Assembly (NCBI GenBank): GCA_028698995.1
Contig: JAQVVM010000009.1
Coordinates: 10,172-74,171 of the forward strand
Length of the DNA stretch: 64,000 nucleotides
Direction: 5' to 3'
Source: Bacteroidales bacterium
GTDB lineage: Bacteria; Bacteroidota; Bacteroidia; Bacteroidales; PXBB01
Below, piece after piece: positions 29,871 to 38,820 of this stretch (the stretch's first letter is position 1; each line of letters starts with the position of its first letter). Position numbers and translations under genes: made by a program. Below the pieces are notes generated by a model. It ran no database searches and was not told the DNA's origin. It saw only the letters and a program-made list of their open reading frames with translations.

Positions 29871-30482
29871 GTGAATATTACCGGTACAGATATCTGTAAG
29901 TCGTTCAACAACACCAAAATAATTCAAAATATTGGATTCTCGGTATCACCCGAAAAACCATGCGCCATTACCGGTCAAAATGGATCCGGAAAATCAACTT
30001 TAATTAAAATCATTGCTAATATCGTCAAACCCGATTCAGGATTACTAAACTATTATGATGATAATGCAACCTTAATTAACCACAACAATATTCATGAATT
30101 TATATCTTTTGTGGCTCCTTATTCAGAATTAATTGAAGAATTTACCCTTGAAGAACAAATAAACTTTCATTCAAAATTTGTCAAGCCTCTTTCTGGTTTT
30201 GATACAGCATTAATTATTAATAAACTGAATTTTGAAAAGCAAACTAAAATAAAAATAAAAGAGTTTTCTTCGGGAATGAAACAAAAACTAAAAATTGCAC
30301 TTGCTCTTTTTTTTTCAAAAAAAATACTTCTTTTTGATGAACCTTGTGTTAATTTTGACAATAAATCTATCGATTGGTACGGAAATACTATAACCTCTTT
30401 TTCACAAAATAAAATTATTATTGTTTGTTCAAATAATGCAGAATTTGAATATTTTTTTTCTAATCAAAGAATTGAACTTTAA
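29871..30482 (+). CDS. ABC transporter ATP-binding protein
   Basis: A short (203 aa) ATPase with Walker A GQNGSGKSTL (about 34-43), signature FSSGMKQKL (about 131-139) and Walker B KILLFDEP (about 149-156). The start is GTG at 29871; no in-frame ATG lies nearby. No permease gene is adjacent, so its membrane partner must be encoded elsewhere. The short form resembles CcmA-type exporters' ATPases. Its place after lpxA suggests an envelope role, but this is only context. Confidence 0.88.
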   Translation: MNITGTDICKSFNNTKIIQNIGFSVSPEKPCAITGQNGSGKSTLIKIIANIVKPDSGLLNYYDDNATLINHNNIHEFISFVAPYSELIEEFTLEEQINFHSKFVKPLSGFDTALIINKLNFEKQTKIKIKEFSSGMKQKLKIALALFFSKKILLFDEPCVNFDNKSIDWYGNTITSFSQNKIIIVCSNNAEFEYFFSNQRIEL

Positions 30483-30530
30483 CTAATAGAAAAAAAATAA
30501 TTGTTGTATATTTACATCTATATTATTGTT

Positions 30531-30538
30531 TATCTTTG
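30531..30538 (+). promoter_or_regulatory. Putative -7 box of the TPR-TPR-OmpA operon
   Basis: TATCTTTG fits TAnnTTTG, about 24 bases before the ATG at 30562. It supports that start against a longer reading from 30526. Confidence 0.55.
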
Positions 30539-30561
30539 TTATAATAATAAAAGCCAATTCC

Positions 30562-31209
30562 ATGCAAACAAATATAACTAATTTTGTATTAAAAAAGAAC
30601 GATGGGATTTTATTAATTATTTGGTTGTTTTTGTTAATCCCTCAATTTTTTTATGCACAAAGTGCCGACGGGTATTATCGAATGGGACTCTTTAAATACA
30701 ATATCAGAGATTTTGATGCTGCTTTATCCAATTTTTCTAAGGCTGTTGAAATAAGCCCTAATTATGAAAAAGCTTATGAAAAGTTAGGTCTTCTCAAATA
30801 TAGACTGGAAGATTATAACGGTGCAATCAATGACTTTACAATTGCAGTAGGCTATTTCCCTGACGATGCCAACTCCTTTTATTTCAGAGGAATGGCAAAA
30901 ATTCAAATAAAAAACTATACTGGTGCAATAGAAGATTTTAATAAAGTCCTCGAAATTTATCCAAATAACGAACTTGCTCTTAGTAAATTGGGATATGTTA
31001 ATTATTTGATCGAAATGTATGCAGAGTCCATTGAATTTTATGACAAAGCTCTTATTATAAGAGAAGACTTAGGCGAAGCCTACTTTTACAGAGGAATGGC
31101 AAAACATAAAATTAATGACAAGCTGGGTGGTTGTGCCGACCTCGAAAGAGCAAATAAACTTGAATATTCTGAGGCATTTGATGAATTTGTTGAAAGTATG
31201 TGTGATTAA
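30562..31209 (+). CDS. Secreted TPR-repeat protein (215 aa)
   Basis: It begins with MQTNITNFVLKKNDGILLI and a hydrophobic segment ending FFYAQS, so a signal peptide is likely. The rest is TPR repeats (YYRMGLFKYNIRDFDAALSNFSKAVEISP, then AYEKLGLLKYRLEDYNGAINDFTIAV, and two to three more), which act as protein-binding scaffolds. It lies 14 bases before another TPR gene and in the same apparent operon as the PorE-like protein. Its exact partner is unknown. Confidence 0.85.
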   Translation: MQTNITNFVLKKNDGILLIIWLFLLIPQFFYAQSADGYYRMGLFKYNIRDFDAALSNFSKAVEISPNYEKAYEKLGLLKYRLEDYNGAINDFTIAVGYFPDDANSFYFRGMAKIQIKNYTGAIEDFNKVLEIYPNNELALSKLGYVNYLIEMYAESIEFYDKALIIREDLGEAYFYRGMAKHKINDKLGGCADLERANKLEYSEAFDEFVESMCD

Positions 31210-31223
31210 ATTATTTTATTTAT

Positions 31224-32552
31224 ATGAAAAATAAATTACGAGTACTGAAAATTAATATCTTATTTCTTTTTTTTGTCTCCACTATTTATTCTCAAACAGC
31301 TGAAGAATATTTTTACAGAGCTATTGACAACGCTGGTTGGGGAAATAATATTATTGCGCTTAAAGACCTAAACAGAGCCATCCTTATTGATTCACTTTTT
31401 GCTGATGCTTATTATTACAGAGGGGCAACCAAAAGTGAACTTGGCGATTTTCATGGTGCAATTAAGGACTTCACCAGAGCTTCAGAACTCAAAACTTTTG
31501 ATGCGGAAATCTTTTACGACAGAGCACTTGCTCATATCGATCTCAGACTTTATAATGAAGGTTTTCTTGATTTTGATCAATCTATTCAACTTAACCCTGC
31601 TTCTGAAAGAACATTTTATACCAAAGCAGTATTAAGGCACTACCTTATGGCGGATTATACCGGTGCACTTGAAGACTATGCCACAACAATTCAATTATCG
31701 GAAAAAGATGCAAATGCTTACTATAACAAAGGTTTGGCAAACATTCAATTAGGTAATTTTGACAGCGCTCTTGTTGATATTTCAGCTGCTTATACTTACA
31801 ACCCATTTAATGAAGAGTATTTTTTTGCAAAAATTCAACTTAAATCTTTTATTGACTCAATAAATACTGTTAATGGTATTATTGAAAGTAATCCAAGAAA
31901 TTCTGAAGCTCTTGTAAAAAGAGCAAAACTCCGTTTAAAAATGGAACTGTATGTGCAAGCAATGGAAGATATTAATAAAGCTATTGAAGCAAACCCCAAT
32001 GATTTTGAAGCCTATGTTATCAGGGGAAATATATATAATTTACAAGGAAATTTCGCTGACGCCGTTGAAAGCTATAATCAGGCTGTTTCAAAATCTCCTA
32101 ATAATGCAGAAATATTTTTCAGAAGAGGCGATTTAAAACATCATTTTCCCAATGACTACGATGGTGCCATCAGTGATTATACCAAAGCTCTTGACATTGC
32201 TCCGGACAATATCGTTTATTTGCTTGCTAGAGGTGATGCTTTCAGAAATAAAAGAGATTACATCAACAGCATGAATGACTTTGAAAAAGTCCTTGAACTG
32301 GATTCAACCAATTTTAATGCTCTTGTTAAAAAGGGGGATTTAAAAATGCTAATAGGAGATTTTGAAGGTGCCATTGAAGTTTTCAACAAAGCTATTGAAT
32401 ATAATCCCCGAACAGCTATTTTATACTATAAGAGAGGATTGGCAAAACACAGAGCTGATAAGCTTTTAGATGCCTGTGAGGATTTTAGTTTAGCCGGAGA
32501 ACTTGGATATTATGATATTTACGAGGAAATTGGTAAATATTGCAGATACTAA
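31224..32552 (+). CDS. Secreted TPR-repeat protein (442 aa)
   Basis: A signal peptide (MKNKLRVLKINILFLFFVSTIYSQ-type start) is followed by about eleven TPR repeats (ADAYYYRGATKSELGDFHGAIKDFT and similar), which end KHRADKLLDACEDFSLAGELGY, an end very like that of the upstream TPR protein (KHKINDKLGGCADLERA), suggesting common origin. It starts 14 bases after that gene and ends 12 bases before the PorE-like gene. A periplasmic or outer-membrane-associated scaffold is likely. Confidence 0.85.
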   Translation: MKNKLRVLKINILFLFFVSTIYSQTAEEYFYRAIDNAGWGNNIIALKDLNRAILIDSLFADAYYYRGATKSELGDFHGAIKDFTRASELKTFDAEIFYDRALAHIDLRLYNEGFLDFDQSIQLNPASERTFYTKAVLRHYLMADYTGALEDYATTIQLSEKDANAYYNKGLANIQLGNFDSALVDISAAYTYNPFNEEYFFAKIQLKSFIDSINTVNGIIESNPRNSEALVKRAKLRLKMELYVQAMEDINKAIEANPNDFEAYVIRGNIYNLQGNFADAVESYNQAVSKSPNNAEIFFRRGDLKHHFPNDYDGAISDYTKALDIAPDNIVYLLARGDAFRNKRDYINSMNDFEKVLELDSTNFNALVKKGDLKMLIGDFEGAIEVFNKAIEYNPRTAILYYKRGLAKHRADKLLDACEDFSLAGELGYYDIYEEIGKYCRY

Positions 32553-32564
32553 TCTGATACTGCT

Positions 32565-35216
32565 ATGAGAAAACTATCTTGCGCTTTTTTATTATTTTTT
32601 TGCTTTTTTATGAATTCATTTTCTCAGGAGTTCACCAGAGATTATATTGAAAAATTTACTGAAGCAGACCTATTCATACATAATGATGATAATGCCAACG
32701 CCCTGAATATTCTTTTAGATATTTACAGTTCTAATTTTGACAATCCCAATATTAATTTTTTAGTGGGTGCAACTTATATGAATCTAAATAATCACGAAGC
32801 TGCATACCCTTTTCTTTTAAGAGCTTTACCGTTTGTTTCTCCTTATTACAAACAAACTTATGATGACTCTACAGCCTCTGTGTTTACACATTTTTATTTG
32901 GGCATTATCAATCAGAAAAAATACCGCTTTAATGAAGCCATCTTTCATTTTAATGTATTCAGACATTACCTGAATTCTGAATATGCCGACCATGCCCGAT
33001 ATGGAGAATTTGTTGAAGATCTGGATAGGTGGGTACAAACATGTAATAACGCACAAAAACACATTTCAACAAGAAAAGAAATTATTATTGAAAATGTATT
33101 GGCCCCTGTTAATTCAGGCTTTCCTGAATATTCTCCTGTTGTTTCGATGGATATGAAAACCATGTACTTTACAGCTCGTCGTCCCGAAAATATTGGCGGT
33201 TTAAAAGACAGGGATGATAAATACTTTGAAGATTTATACATCTCAACATATAGCGATAGCTCCGGAAAATGGGAAAACGTTCAAAATATGGGTTCAACTG
33301 TTAATACAAAAGGGCATGAAGCAACTATTAGTTTATCTTATGATGGCACTCAACTTTTTATTTACAGAGACGATAAGGGCATTGGAAATATTTACGTCAG
33401 CAAACTCGTAAATAATGAATGGTCTAAAGCCGAAAAACTCAGCATCAACTCCAGTTCTTGGGAACCACATGCCAGCCTTTCTCCAGATAATAAAACATTA
33501 TATTTTACAAGTAACAGACCTGGTGGTTTTGGCGGAACAGATATTTATAAATCCGAACTTTTACCTGATGGACAATGGTCAAGACCCGAAAATATAGGTG
33601 CAACAATAAACACAAGATATAATGACGATTCTCCTTTTATCCTTTCGGATGGTAAAACATTATTCTTTGCTTCAAAAGGACATGACAGTATGGGTGGTTT
33701 TGATTTATTCACATCTATGTTAAATGATGATGAAACTTGGACCATCCCCGAAAACCTAGGATTTCCAATAAACACTACTGAAGATGATGTGTTTTATTAT
33801 CCCACAAGCGATCCTAAACTTTTTTACTATTCCTCAGCAAAAGAAGGTGGTTATGGAGATATGGACATATACAGTGTGAGGATTCTTGATGAGAGAGATA
33901 TTATTGCCGTATTAAAAGGAAATGTTTTTGATGAGCTCTTTTTTCGGCCACTTAAAGCTACGTTTCTTCTTTATGAGAGAGAGCCCGTACAAAATTCAAC
34001 CCAACAAACTTTAGGGGATTCAACTCATTTTACCCTTACTACCAATATAAATGGAAATGGAACTGTTGAAAAAAATCCAGATCAATCAACTTATGATGCA
34101 GGTACAATCGTTTCTCTAACGGCAAATTCTGTGAATGGTTGGTCTTTTAGCGGCTGGGGAGGTGATTTATCAGGAAATGAAGCTGCGATGAATATTACAA
34201 TGGATGCAAACAAAACTGTTTCTGCTACTTTTACCCAACAACCCACACAATATACACTTACTACAAACGTAGTTGGCAGCGGAATTGTTACTAGAATTCC
34301 CGATCAAGCAACTTATAGTGAAGGAAGTATTGTAACAATAACTGCAAATCAAGCTGTTGGATGGTCTTTTGACAATTGGACAGGAGATATCACCAATAAT
34401 AATAAATCTCAGAATATTGTAATGAATGCCAACAAAACTGTAAATGCTACATTCATTCAGCAAACAGTTGATACAGTAATATCTGATTCGGCAGGAATGC
34501 AAATTGAAACACTCACTGATGCCGAAAAAGAACAACAAAGATTGCTGATTTCGGAACAGAGAAGGGAACAATTATCAAGTAGATTTGGTGAATATGTAAA
34601 AACTTTTTATACCTATCATAGGACTGGAGAGTTTTACACTAATCTTCAGGTTGGTAAAGTGTACGATATTGCTGTAATCGCTGAAGGGTATGACACTTTG
34701 TTTGATGTTATTGATATAAGTAGTTTTAATGCAAACCAGGTAATCACCCGTATGTATCTTCTACGCGTTGAAGGAACTGCTCTTGCAGAGCTTCAATTGG
34801 AAGAATTAGAAGTAGAAATTGATACTGTTCCGAAAATTATTTACTTTGAAGATATTACTGAAGTTAAAATCGGGGATAAAATCGTGTTAAAAAATATCTT
34901 ATACGATTTCGACAAGGCAACTCTTCGCCCCGAATCTATTGATGAGCTTAACAAACTCATTGAATTTTTACAACAACGACCAACTCTTCGCATTGAAATA
35001 TCAAGCCATACCGACAACAGAGGTAGCGCCCGTTACAATAAAAAACTTTCTGAACAACGTGCTAAATCTTGTGTTGATTATTTAAGTGCAAATGGAATAG
35101 ATATCAGTAGGCTTGAATTTGCCGGTTACGGTTTTGATGATCCTATTGCTACCAATGATACGGATGAAGGCCGACAAATGAATCGAAGAACAGAATTTAT
35201 CGTAATTGGACTTTAA
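32565..35216 (+). CDS. PorE-like TPR/propeller/OmpA protein with inserted InlB-type repeats
   Basis: A signal peptide (MRKLSCAFLLFFCFFMNSFS) without a clear lipobox. Residues about 25-165 are TPR-like; about 175-440 are WD40-like PD40 repeats (FPEYSPVVSMDMKTMYFTA, SLSPDNKTLYFTSNRPGGFGG); about 445-480 begin a carboxypeptidase-regulatory-like domain, which seems interrupted by two 73-residue InlB-B-type repeats (about 486-631; both read LTTNxxGxGxVxxxPDQxTY with GWSFxxWxGD) and resumes at about 665 (TGEFYTNLQVGKVYDIAVIAEGY). About 765-883 is an OmpA peptidoglycan-binding domain (SHTDNRGSARYNKKLSEQRA). PorE of the T9SS has the same TPR, propeller, regulatory-like and OmpA order. Whether it serves the T9SS is inference. 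Confidence 0.85.
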   Translation: MRKLSCAFLLFFCFFMNSFSQEFTRDYIEKFTEADLFIHNDDNANALNILLDIYSSNFDNPNINFLVGATYMNLNNHEAAYPFLLRALPFVSPYYKQTYDDSTASVFTHFYLGIINQKKYRFNEAIFHFNVFRHYLNSEYADHARYGEFVEDLDRWVQTCNNAQKHISTRKEIIIENVLAPVNSGFPEYSPVVSMDMKTMYFTARRPENIGGLKDRDDKYFEDLYISTYSDSSGKWENVQNMGSTVNTKGHEATISLSYDGTQLFIYRDDKGIGNIYVSKLVNNEWSKAEKLSINSSSWEPHASLSPDNKTLYFTSNRPGGFGGTDIYKSELLPDGQWSRPENIGATINTRYNDDSPFILSDGKTLFFASKGHDSMGGFDLFTSMLNDDETWTIPENLGFPINTTEDDVFYYPTSDPKLFYYSSAKEGGYGDMDIYSVRILDERDIIAVLKGNVFDELFFRPLKATFLLYEREPVQNSTQQTLGDSTHFTLTTNINGNGTVEKNPDQSTYDAGTIVSLTANSVNGWSFSGWGGDLSGNEAAMNITMDANKTVSATFTQQPTQYTLTTNVVGSGIVTRIPDQATYSEGSIVTITANQAVGWSFDNWTGDITNNNKSQNIVMNANKTVNATFIQQTVDTVISDSAGMQIETLTDAEKEQQRLLISEQRREQLSSRFGEYVKTFYTYHRTGEFYTNLQVGKVYDIAVIAEGYDTLFDVIDISSFNANQVITRMYLLRVEGTALAELQLEELEVEIDTVPKIIYFEDITEVKIGDKIVLKNILYDFDKATLRPESIDELNKLIEFLQQRPTLRIEISSHTDNRGSARYNKKLSEQRAKSCVDYLSANGIDISRLEFAGYGFDDPIATNDTDEGRQMNRRTEFIVIGL

Positions 35217-35218
35217 AA

Positions 35219-36196
35219 TCAATATATTCTTTTCATTAATTGATTGCCAAAATTGTACATTGATTCTTTTTTGTCTTCATCAACATTAACATACTGTAAA
35301 CTTTTTGTTGCTTTCTGATAATAAGAGCTTATTTCTAACTCTGTGATATCTTTTATCCCTATGCTGTCGTAAATATTTTTAATATTATTTATTTTTTCAT
35401 CAGGGCTTATATTTTTCTCATTGTAAAGATGCGTTAAATCTCTTCTTTTATGACTATCACAAAGTGATAATGCTTTAATAAATAAAAAGGTTTTTTTACA
35501 ACTTATGATATCTCCTCCGTTTTTTTTCCCAAACAAACTTTCATCTGAGTACAAGTCTAATAAATCATCTTTAAGCTGAAAAGCTATTCCTAATTTCTCA
35601 CTAAAATCGTAAATTTTATTTGCATTTTCACTTGTAGTTCCGGCAATAATAGCACCTGTTTTTGCACAAGCACCTAAGAGAACTGCTGTTTTTAAACGTA
35701 TCATTTCAATATAATCTTCAATCGTAACATTTTCTTGCGTTTCAAAATTCATATCATATTGTTGCCCTCTGCAAACATCTATGGCCGTTTTATTAAAAAT
35801 CTCCAAAGAAGGAATGATGTACTCGGTTTTTGTTTTAAAAAAATACTTGTATGCTATTGCAAACATCGTATCTCCGGCAAGAATAGCAATATTTGTATTC
35901 CACTTTTTATAAACCGTTTCCTTTCCCCTTCTTATCTCTGCCTGATCAAGGATATCGTCATGAATCAGAGTAAAATTATGAAAAATCTCATATCCTAAAG
36001 CAGGGTAAAGAACATCCTTGATATCTCCACCAAACATTTCGCAACACATCAAAGATAAAAAAGGGCGAATACGTTTTCCCCCAAGAGCCATGGTATAAGT
36101 TATGGGTTCAAAAAGTTCTGCAGGTTTATCTAAAAAATCCTGTGCAGCAAGCGTGCTGTTAATAATTTCAATATATCTTTTTTGATTATCTATCAA
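35219..36196 (-). CDS. Polyprenyl synthetase (trans-isoprenyl diphosphate synthase)
   Basis: It adds isopentenyl diphosphate units to an allylic primer, giving quinone side chains or cell-wall lipid precursors. Both Asp-rich motifs are present: HDDILDQAEIRRG (first) and FQLKDDLLDLY (second), along with GGKRIRPFL. Length (325 aa) is normal. The product chain length cannot be told by eye. It begins one base after the stop of the upstream epimerase gene. Confidence 0.93.
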   Translation of the reverse strand: MIDNQKRYIEIINSTLAAQDFLDKPAELFEPITYTMALGGKRIRPFLSLMCCEMFGGDIKDVLYPALGYEIFHNFTLIHDDILDQAEIRRGKETVYKKWNTNIAILAGDTMFAIAYKYFFKTKTEYIIPSLEIFNKTAIDVCRGQQYDMNFETQENVTIEDYIEMIRLKTAVLLGACAKTGAIIAGTTSENANKIYDFSEKLGIAFQLKDDLLDLYSDESLFGKKNGGDIISCKKTFLFIKALSLCDSHKRRDLTHLYNEKNISPDEKINNIKNIYDSIGIKDITELEISSYYQKATKSLQYVNVDEDKKESMYNFGNQLMKRIY

Positions 36197-36197
36197 T

Positions 36198-37142
36198 TTA
36201 ACTGCGTTTTAAAAATGTGGGATTTGTCAATATTCTTTTAATACCCTCTTCAATCGAAATAGGTTTACGATTTAACAATGCATGCATTTTACTTACATCA
36301 GGAAAACGACGATTCATATCGCCTTCAGGCAATGGAGGCATATGTTTTATTCTGGATTTGGATTTGCAAAGTTTTATAATGAGTTTTGCCAGATCAAAAA
36401 TTTTTATTTCATAATCAGACCCGATATTTATAACATCATTGATATATAAGTCATTATTAAAAGCACTTACACATGCATCTACATTATCCTGAACATAGCA
36501 AAATGTTCTTGTTTGATTGCCATCACCATAAATTGTAATATCCTCATTTTGTAAAGCAAGATTAATAAACCGAGACATTACAAAATCTACACTTTGCTTT
36601 GGTCCATAGGTATTGAAAAATCGGAAAATAGTATAATTAAGTCCAAATTCTTTCTGATACGATTTTAAAAATGATTCTCCTACATTCTTTACTACAGCAT
36701 AGGGAATTCTTGAATTAAGGGGTGTTGTGTCTTCATTTTGAGGAAGTTCTGTTGGCTCTCCATACACTTCTGATGAGGATGAAAAAAATACTCTTTTTAC
36801 AAGTGTGTTTTTTGATAAAGTCAATATGTTTTCTAAACCATGAATATCCCGAAGAACTTTAACCGGATGTTTTTGTGTTCGTTTCACACCTACTAAAGCG
36901 GCATAATGAAAAACATAATCAAAGCCAAAAGATAAAATAATAGGAGAAATGTCCTTGTAGTCATTAACATCAGCTTTTATAAACCGCCAGTTTTTTGTGG
37001 TATTTTGAGGCAAATTTTCTTTAAATCCGGTTGATAAATCATCTACAATGACAACATAATTATTCGCATCCGAAATGAGTTTTTCTGCCAGATAACTGCC
37101 TACAAAACCAGCCCCTCCTGTGATTAATATTTTTTTTTGCAT
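36198..37142 (-). CDS. NAD-dependent sugar epimerase/dehydratase (extended SDR)
   Basis: A Rossmann NAD site (GGAGFVGSYLAEKLI, residues 8-22) and the catalytic YxxxK (YAVVK) are present, with YGDGNQTRTFCYVQDNVDA typical of UDP-glucose 4-epimerase, UDP-glucuronate decarboxylase and similar nucleotide-sugar enzymes. The substrate is not fixed by sequence. It shares a transcript with the prenyl synthase gene downstream. Confidence 0.88.
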   Translation of the reverse strand: MQKKILITGGAGFVGSYLAEKLISDANNYVVIVDDLSTGFKENLPQNTTKNWRFIKADVNDYKDISPIILSFGFDYVFHYAALVGVKRTQKHPVKVLRDIHGLENILTLSKNTLVKRVFFSSSSEVYGEPTELPQNEDTTPLNSRIPYAVVKNVGESFLKSYQKEFGLNYTIFRFFNTYGPKQSVDFVMSRFINLALQNEDITIYGDGNQTRTFCYVQDNVDACVSAFNNDLYINDVINIGSDYEIKIFDLAKLIIKLCKSKSRIKHMPPLPEGDMNRRFPDVSKMHALLNRKPISIEEGIKRILTNPTFLKRS

Positions 37143-37159
37143 GACAATTCTATTTTGAG

Positions 37160-37167
37160 CAAAACTA
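37160..37167 (-). promoter_or_regulatory. Putative -7 box of the epimerase/prenyl synthase pair
   Basis: TAGTTTTG on the minus strand fits TAnnTTTG, 18 bases upstream of the ATG at 37142. Confidence 0.5.
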
Positions 37168-37316
37168 CTATTTTTTTTTTAATAAAGGCTTTCTCCTTTA
37201 ATAAATTCATGATGAATTTTGAGGATTTTATTTATTAAACATTAGGATTTTTAAAACTATTTTTATGGCAAAATCTTTGCCTTCAAACTATTATTAATAA
37301 TCAAAAACCAACAGTC

Positions 37317-38480
37317 ATGAAAAAGTTTGCCTCAATCATTCTCATAAGCACTCTTTTCTTTTTCTCATGTGTGTCATCAAAAAGGCAGTTTCGTAAGGGT
37401 AACTACGATGGAGCAATAAGAACTTCAGTAAAGAAATTGCATAAAAAACCATCAAAAGAAAAAGAAATTCTTTATCTTGACAGAGCCTACAAGTATGCTA
37501 TGCAAGCAGACAATGAGAGAATAGAATTTTTAAGAAGAAGTGGACAACCCGAAATATGGGAAGAAATTTTTTATTTGTTTTCAAAAATGAAAACAAGGCA
37601 GGAAATTGTAAGGGTTTTGCCTCAAAGCATTCTTGAAAGAATAAACTTTAACCTTGTTGATTTTGATTATGAAATAATTGAGGCAAAAAAGAAAGCTGCT
37701 GAGTTTTTATATGCACATTCTATGCGCCTTTTGGAAGAAGGCGGGAAAAGTAATGCACGGCAGGCCTATGAACAACTTTTAAGGGTAAAAAATTATTTCA
37801 GCCTTTATAGGGATGTGGATGCACAGATTACCAGGGCTGCAAATCTCGGAACATCTTTTGTTTTATTTGATATGAGAAATAATACCGGCATCCCGCTTCC
37901 ACCCTCATTTGAAAATGAAATTAAAAAAATCAGCTTAACTGAGCTTAACACCAGATGGGTACGTTATGAAACACAAAGAATTGAAAACAGACAATATGAT
38001 TACTTCGTTCTTTTAAATATTCGTGTTATTGATGTTACTCCTGAGTCTGTAAGAGAGATTCATTATACTGAAAGCAAAGAGGTTGAGGATGGATTTCAAT
38101 ATGTTCTCGATGCACATGGTAATGTTATGAAAGACAGTTTGGGTAATGATATAAAAACACCTAAAACCAAAATTATTACTTGTGATGTGATTGAAACAGA
38201 GCTTAAAAAAGCTGTAACAATATCCGGCACAATTGATTTTATCGAAGTTGCTTCTTCACAATTTCTAAGAACATCTCCAATAACTTCTCAGTTCTTCTTC
38301 GAACATTTTTTTGCAACAGCAAGAGGTAATTTAGATGCTTTAAAACAGGTAACAAAAGAAAAACTTAACAACAGACCAATTCCTTTTCCTAATGATTTTG
38401 AAATGATTCTTGGCGCATCGGATATTCTTAAAAATATGGCTAAAGATATCATCTATCGGGAAAGACAAATTCTATATTAA
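37317..38480 (+). CDS. Conserved-looking lipoprotein of unknown function (387 aa)
   Basis: A lipoprotein signal (MKKFASIILISTLFFFSCVSS) places it in the membrane facing the periplasm; Cys 18 is the lipidation site. The mature protein is Lys/Glu-rich with helical TPR-like stretches in the first half (YDGAIRTSVKKLHKKPSKEKE, SNARQAYEQLLRVKNYF) and a mixed domain in the second (YFVLLNIRVIDVTPESVRE). I do not recognise a named family. It stands alone, with a terminator after it. Confidence 0.8.
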   Translation: MKKFASIILISTLFFFSCVSSKRQFRKGNYDGAIRTSVKKLHKKPSKEKEILYLDRAYKYAMQADNERIEFLRRSGQPEIWEEIFYLFSKMKTRQEIVRVLPQSILERINFNLVDFDYEIIEAKKKAAEFLYAHSMRLLEEGGKSNARQAYEQLLRVKNYFSLYRDVDAQITRAANLGTSFVLFDMRNNTGIPLPPSFENEIKKISLTELNTRWVRYETQRIENRQYDYFVLLNIRVIDVTPESVREIHYTESKEVEDGFQYVLDAHGNVMKDSLGNDIKTPKTKIITCDVIETELKKAVTISGTIDFIEVASSQFLRTSPITSQFFFEHFFATARGNLDALKQVTKEKLNNRPIPFPNDFEMILGASDILKNMAKDIIYRERQILY

Positions 38481-38486
38481 ACACAT

Positions 38487-38526
38487 AAAAAAGAGGCTTA
38501 AATTTATAGACAGCCTCTTTTTTTTA
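38487..38526 (+). terminator. Intrinsic terminator after the lipoprotein gene
   Basis: AAAGAGGCT (38490-38498) pairs with AGCCTCTTT (38512-38520), with a 13-base loop and a T tract to 38525. Confidence 0.8.
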
Positions 38527-38792
38527 ATCAATCAGGTAAGTGAAAAAGAATTACTTTAGCAATAAGTAAGAATAGGACCAGACGTAAAAAACAAAAAAAA
38601 TTCTGCCATATATTTCTTAAAATAAGATTCATATAATATTTTCTTTGAAATTACTTCTGCAATCTTAATACATTTTTGTTAATTGTCAATAGTAATAATT
38701 ACTTATTTTATATACGTAATTTAACGTATATCATTTTGATTTATTTCATTTTTTTAAATGTAAGTATATTATCCTTAAAAAAGAAAAATATA
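38527..38792. other. Gene-free spacer before dnaX
   Basis: AT-rich sequence; I see no gene, repeat or RNA structure apart from the dnaX promoter box at its end. Confidence 0.5.
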
Positions 38793-38800
38793 TACCTTTG
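38793..38800 (+). promoter_or_regulatory. Putative -7 box of dnaX
   Basis: TACCTTTG fits TAnnTTTG, 20 bases before the ATG at 38821. Confidence 0.5.
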
Positions 38801-38820
38801 TATGCTTCTAAGAAAATTGA

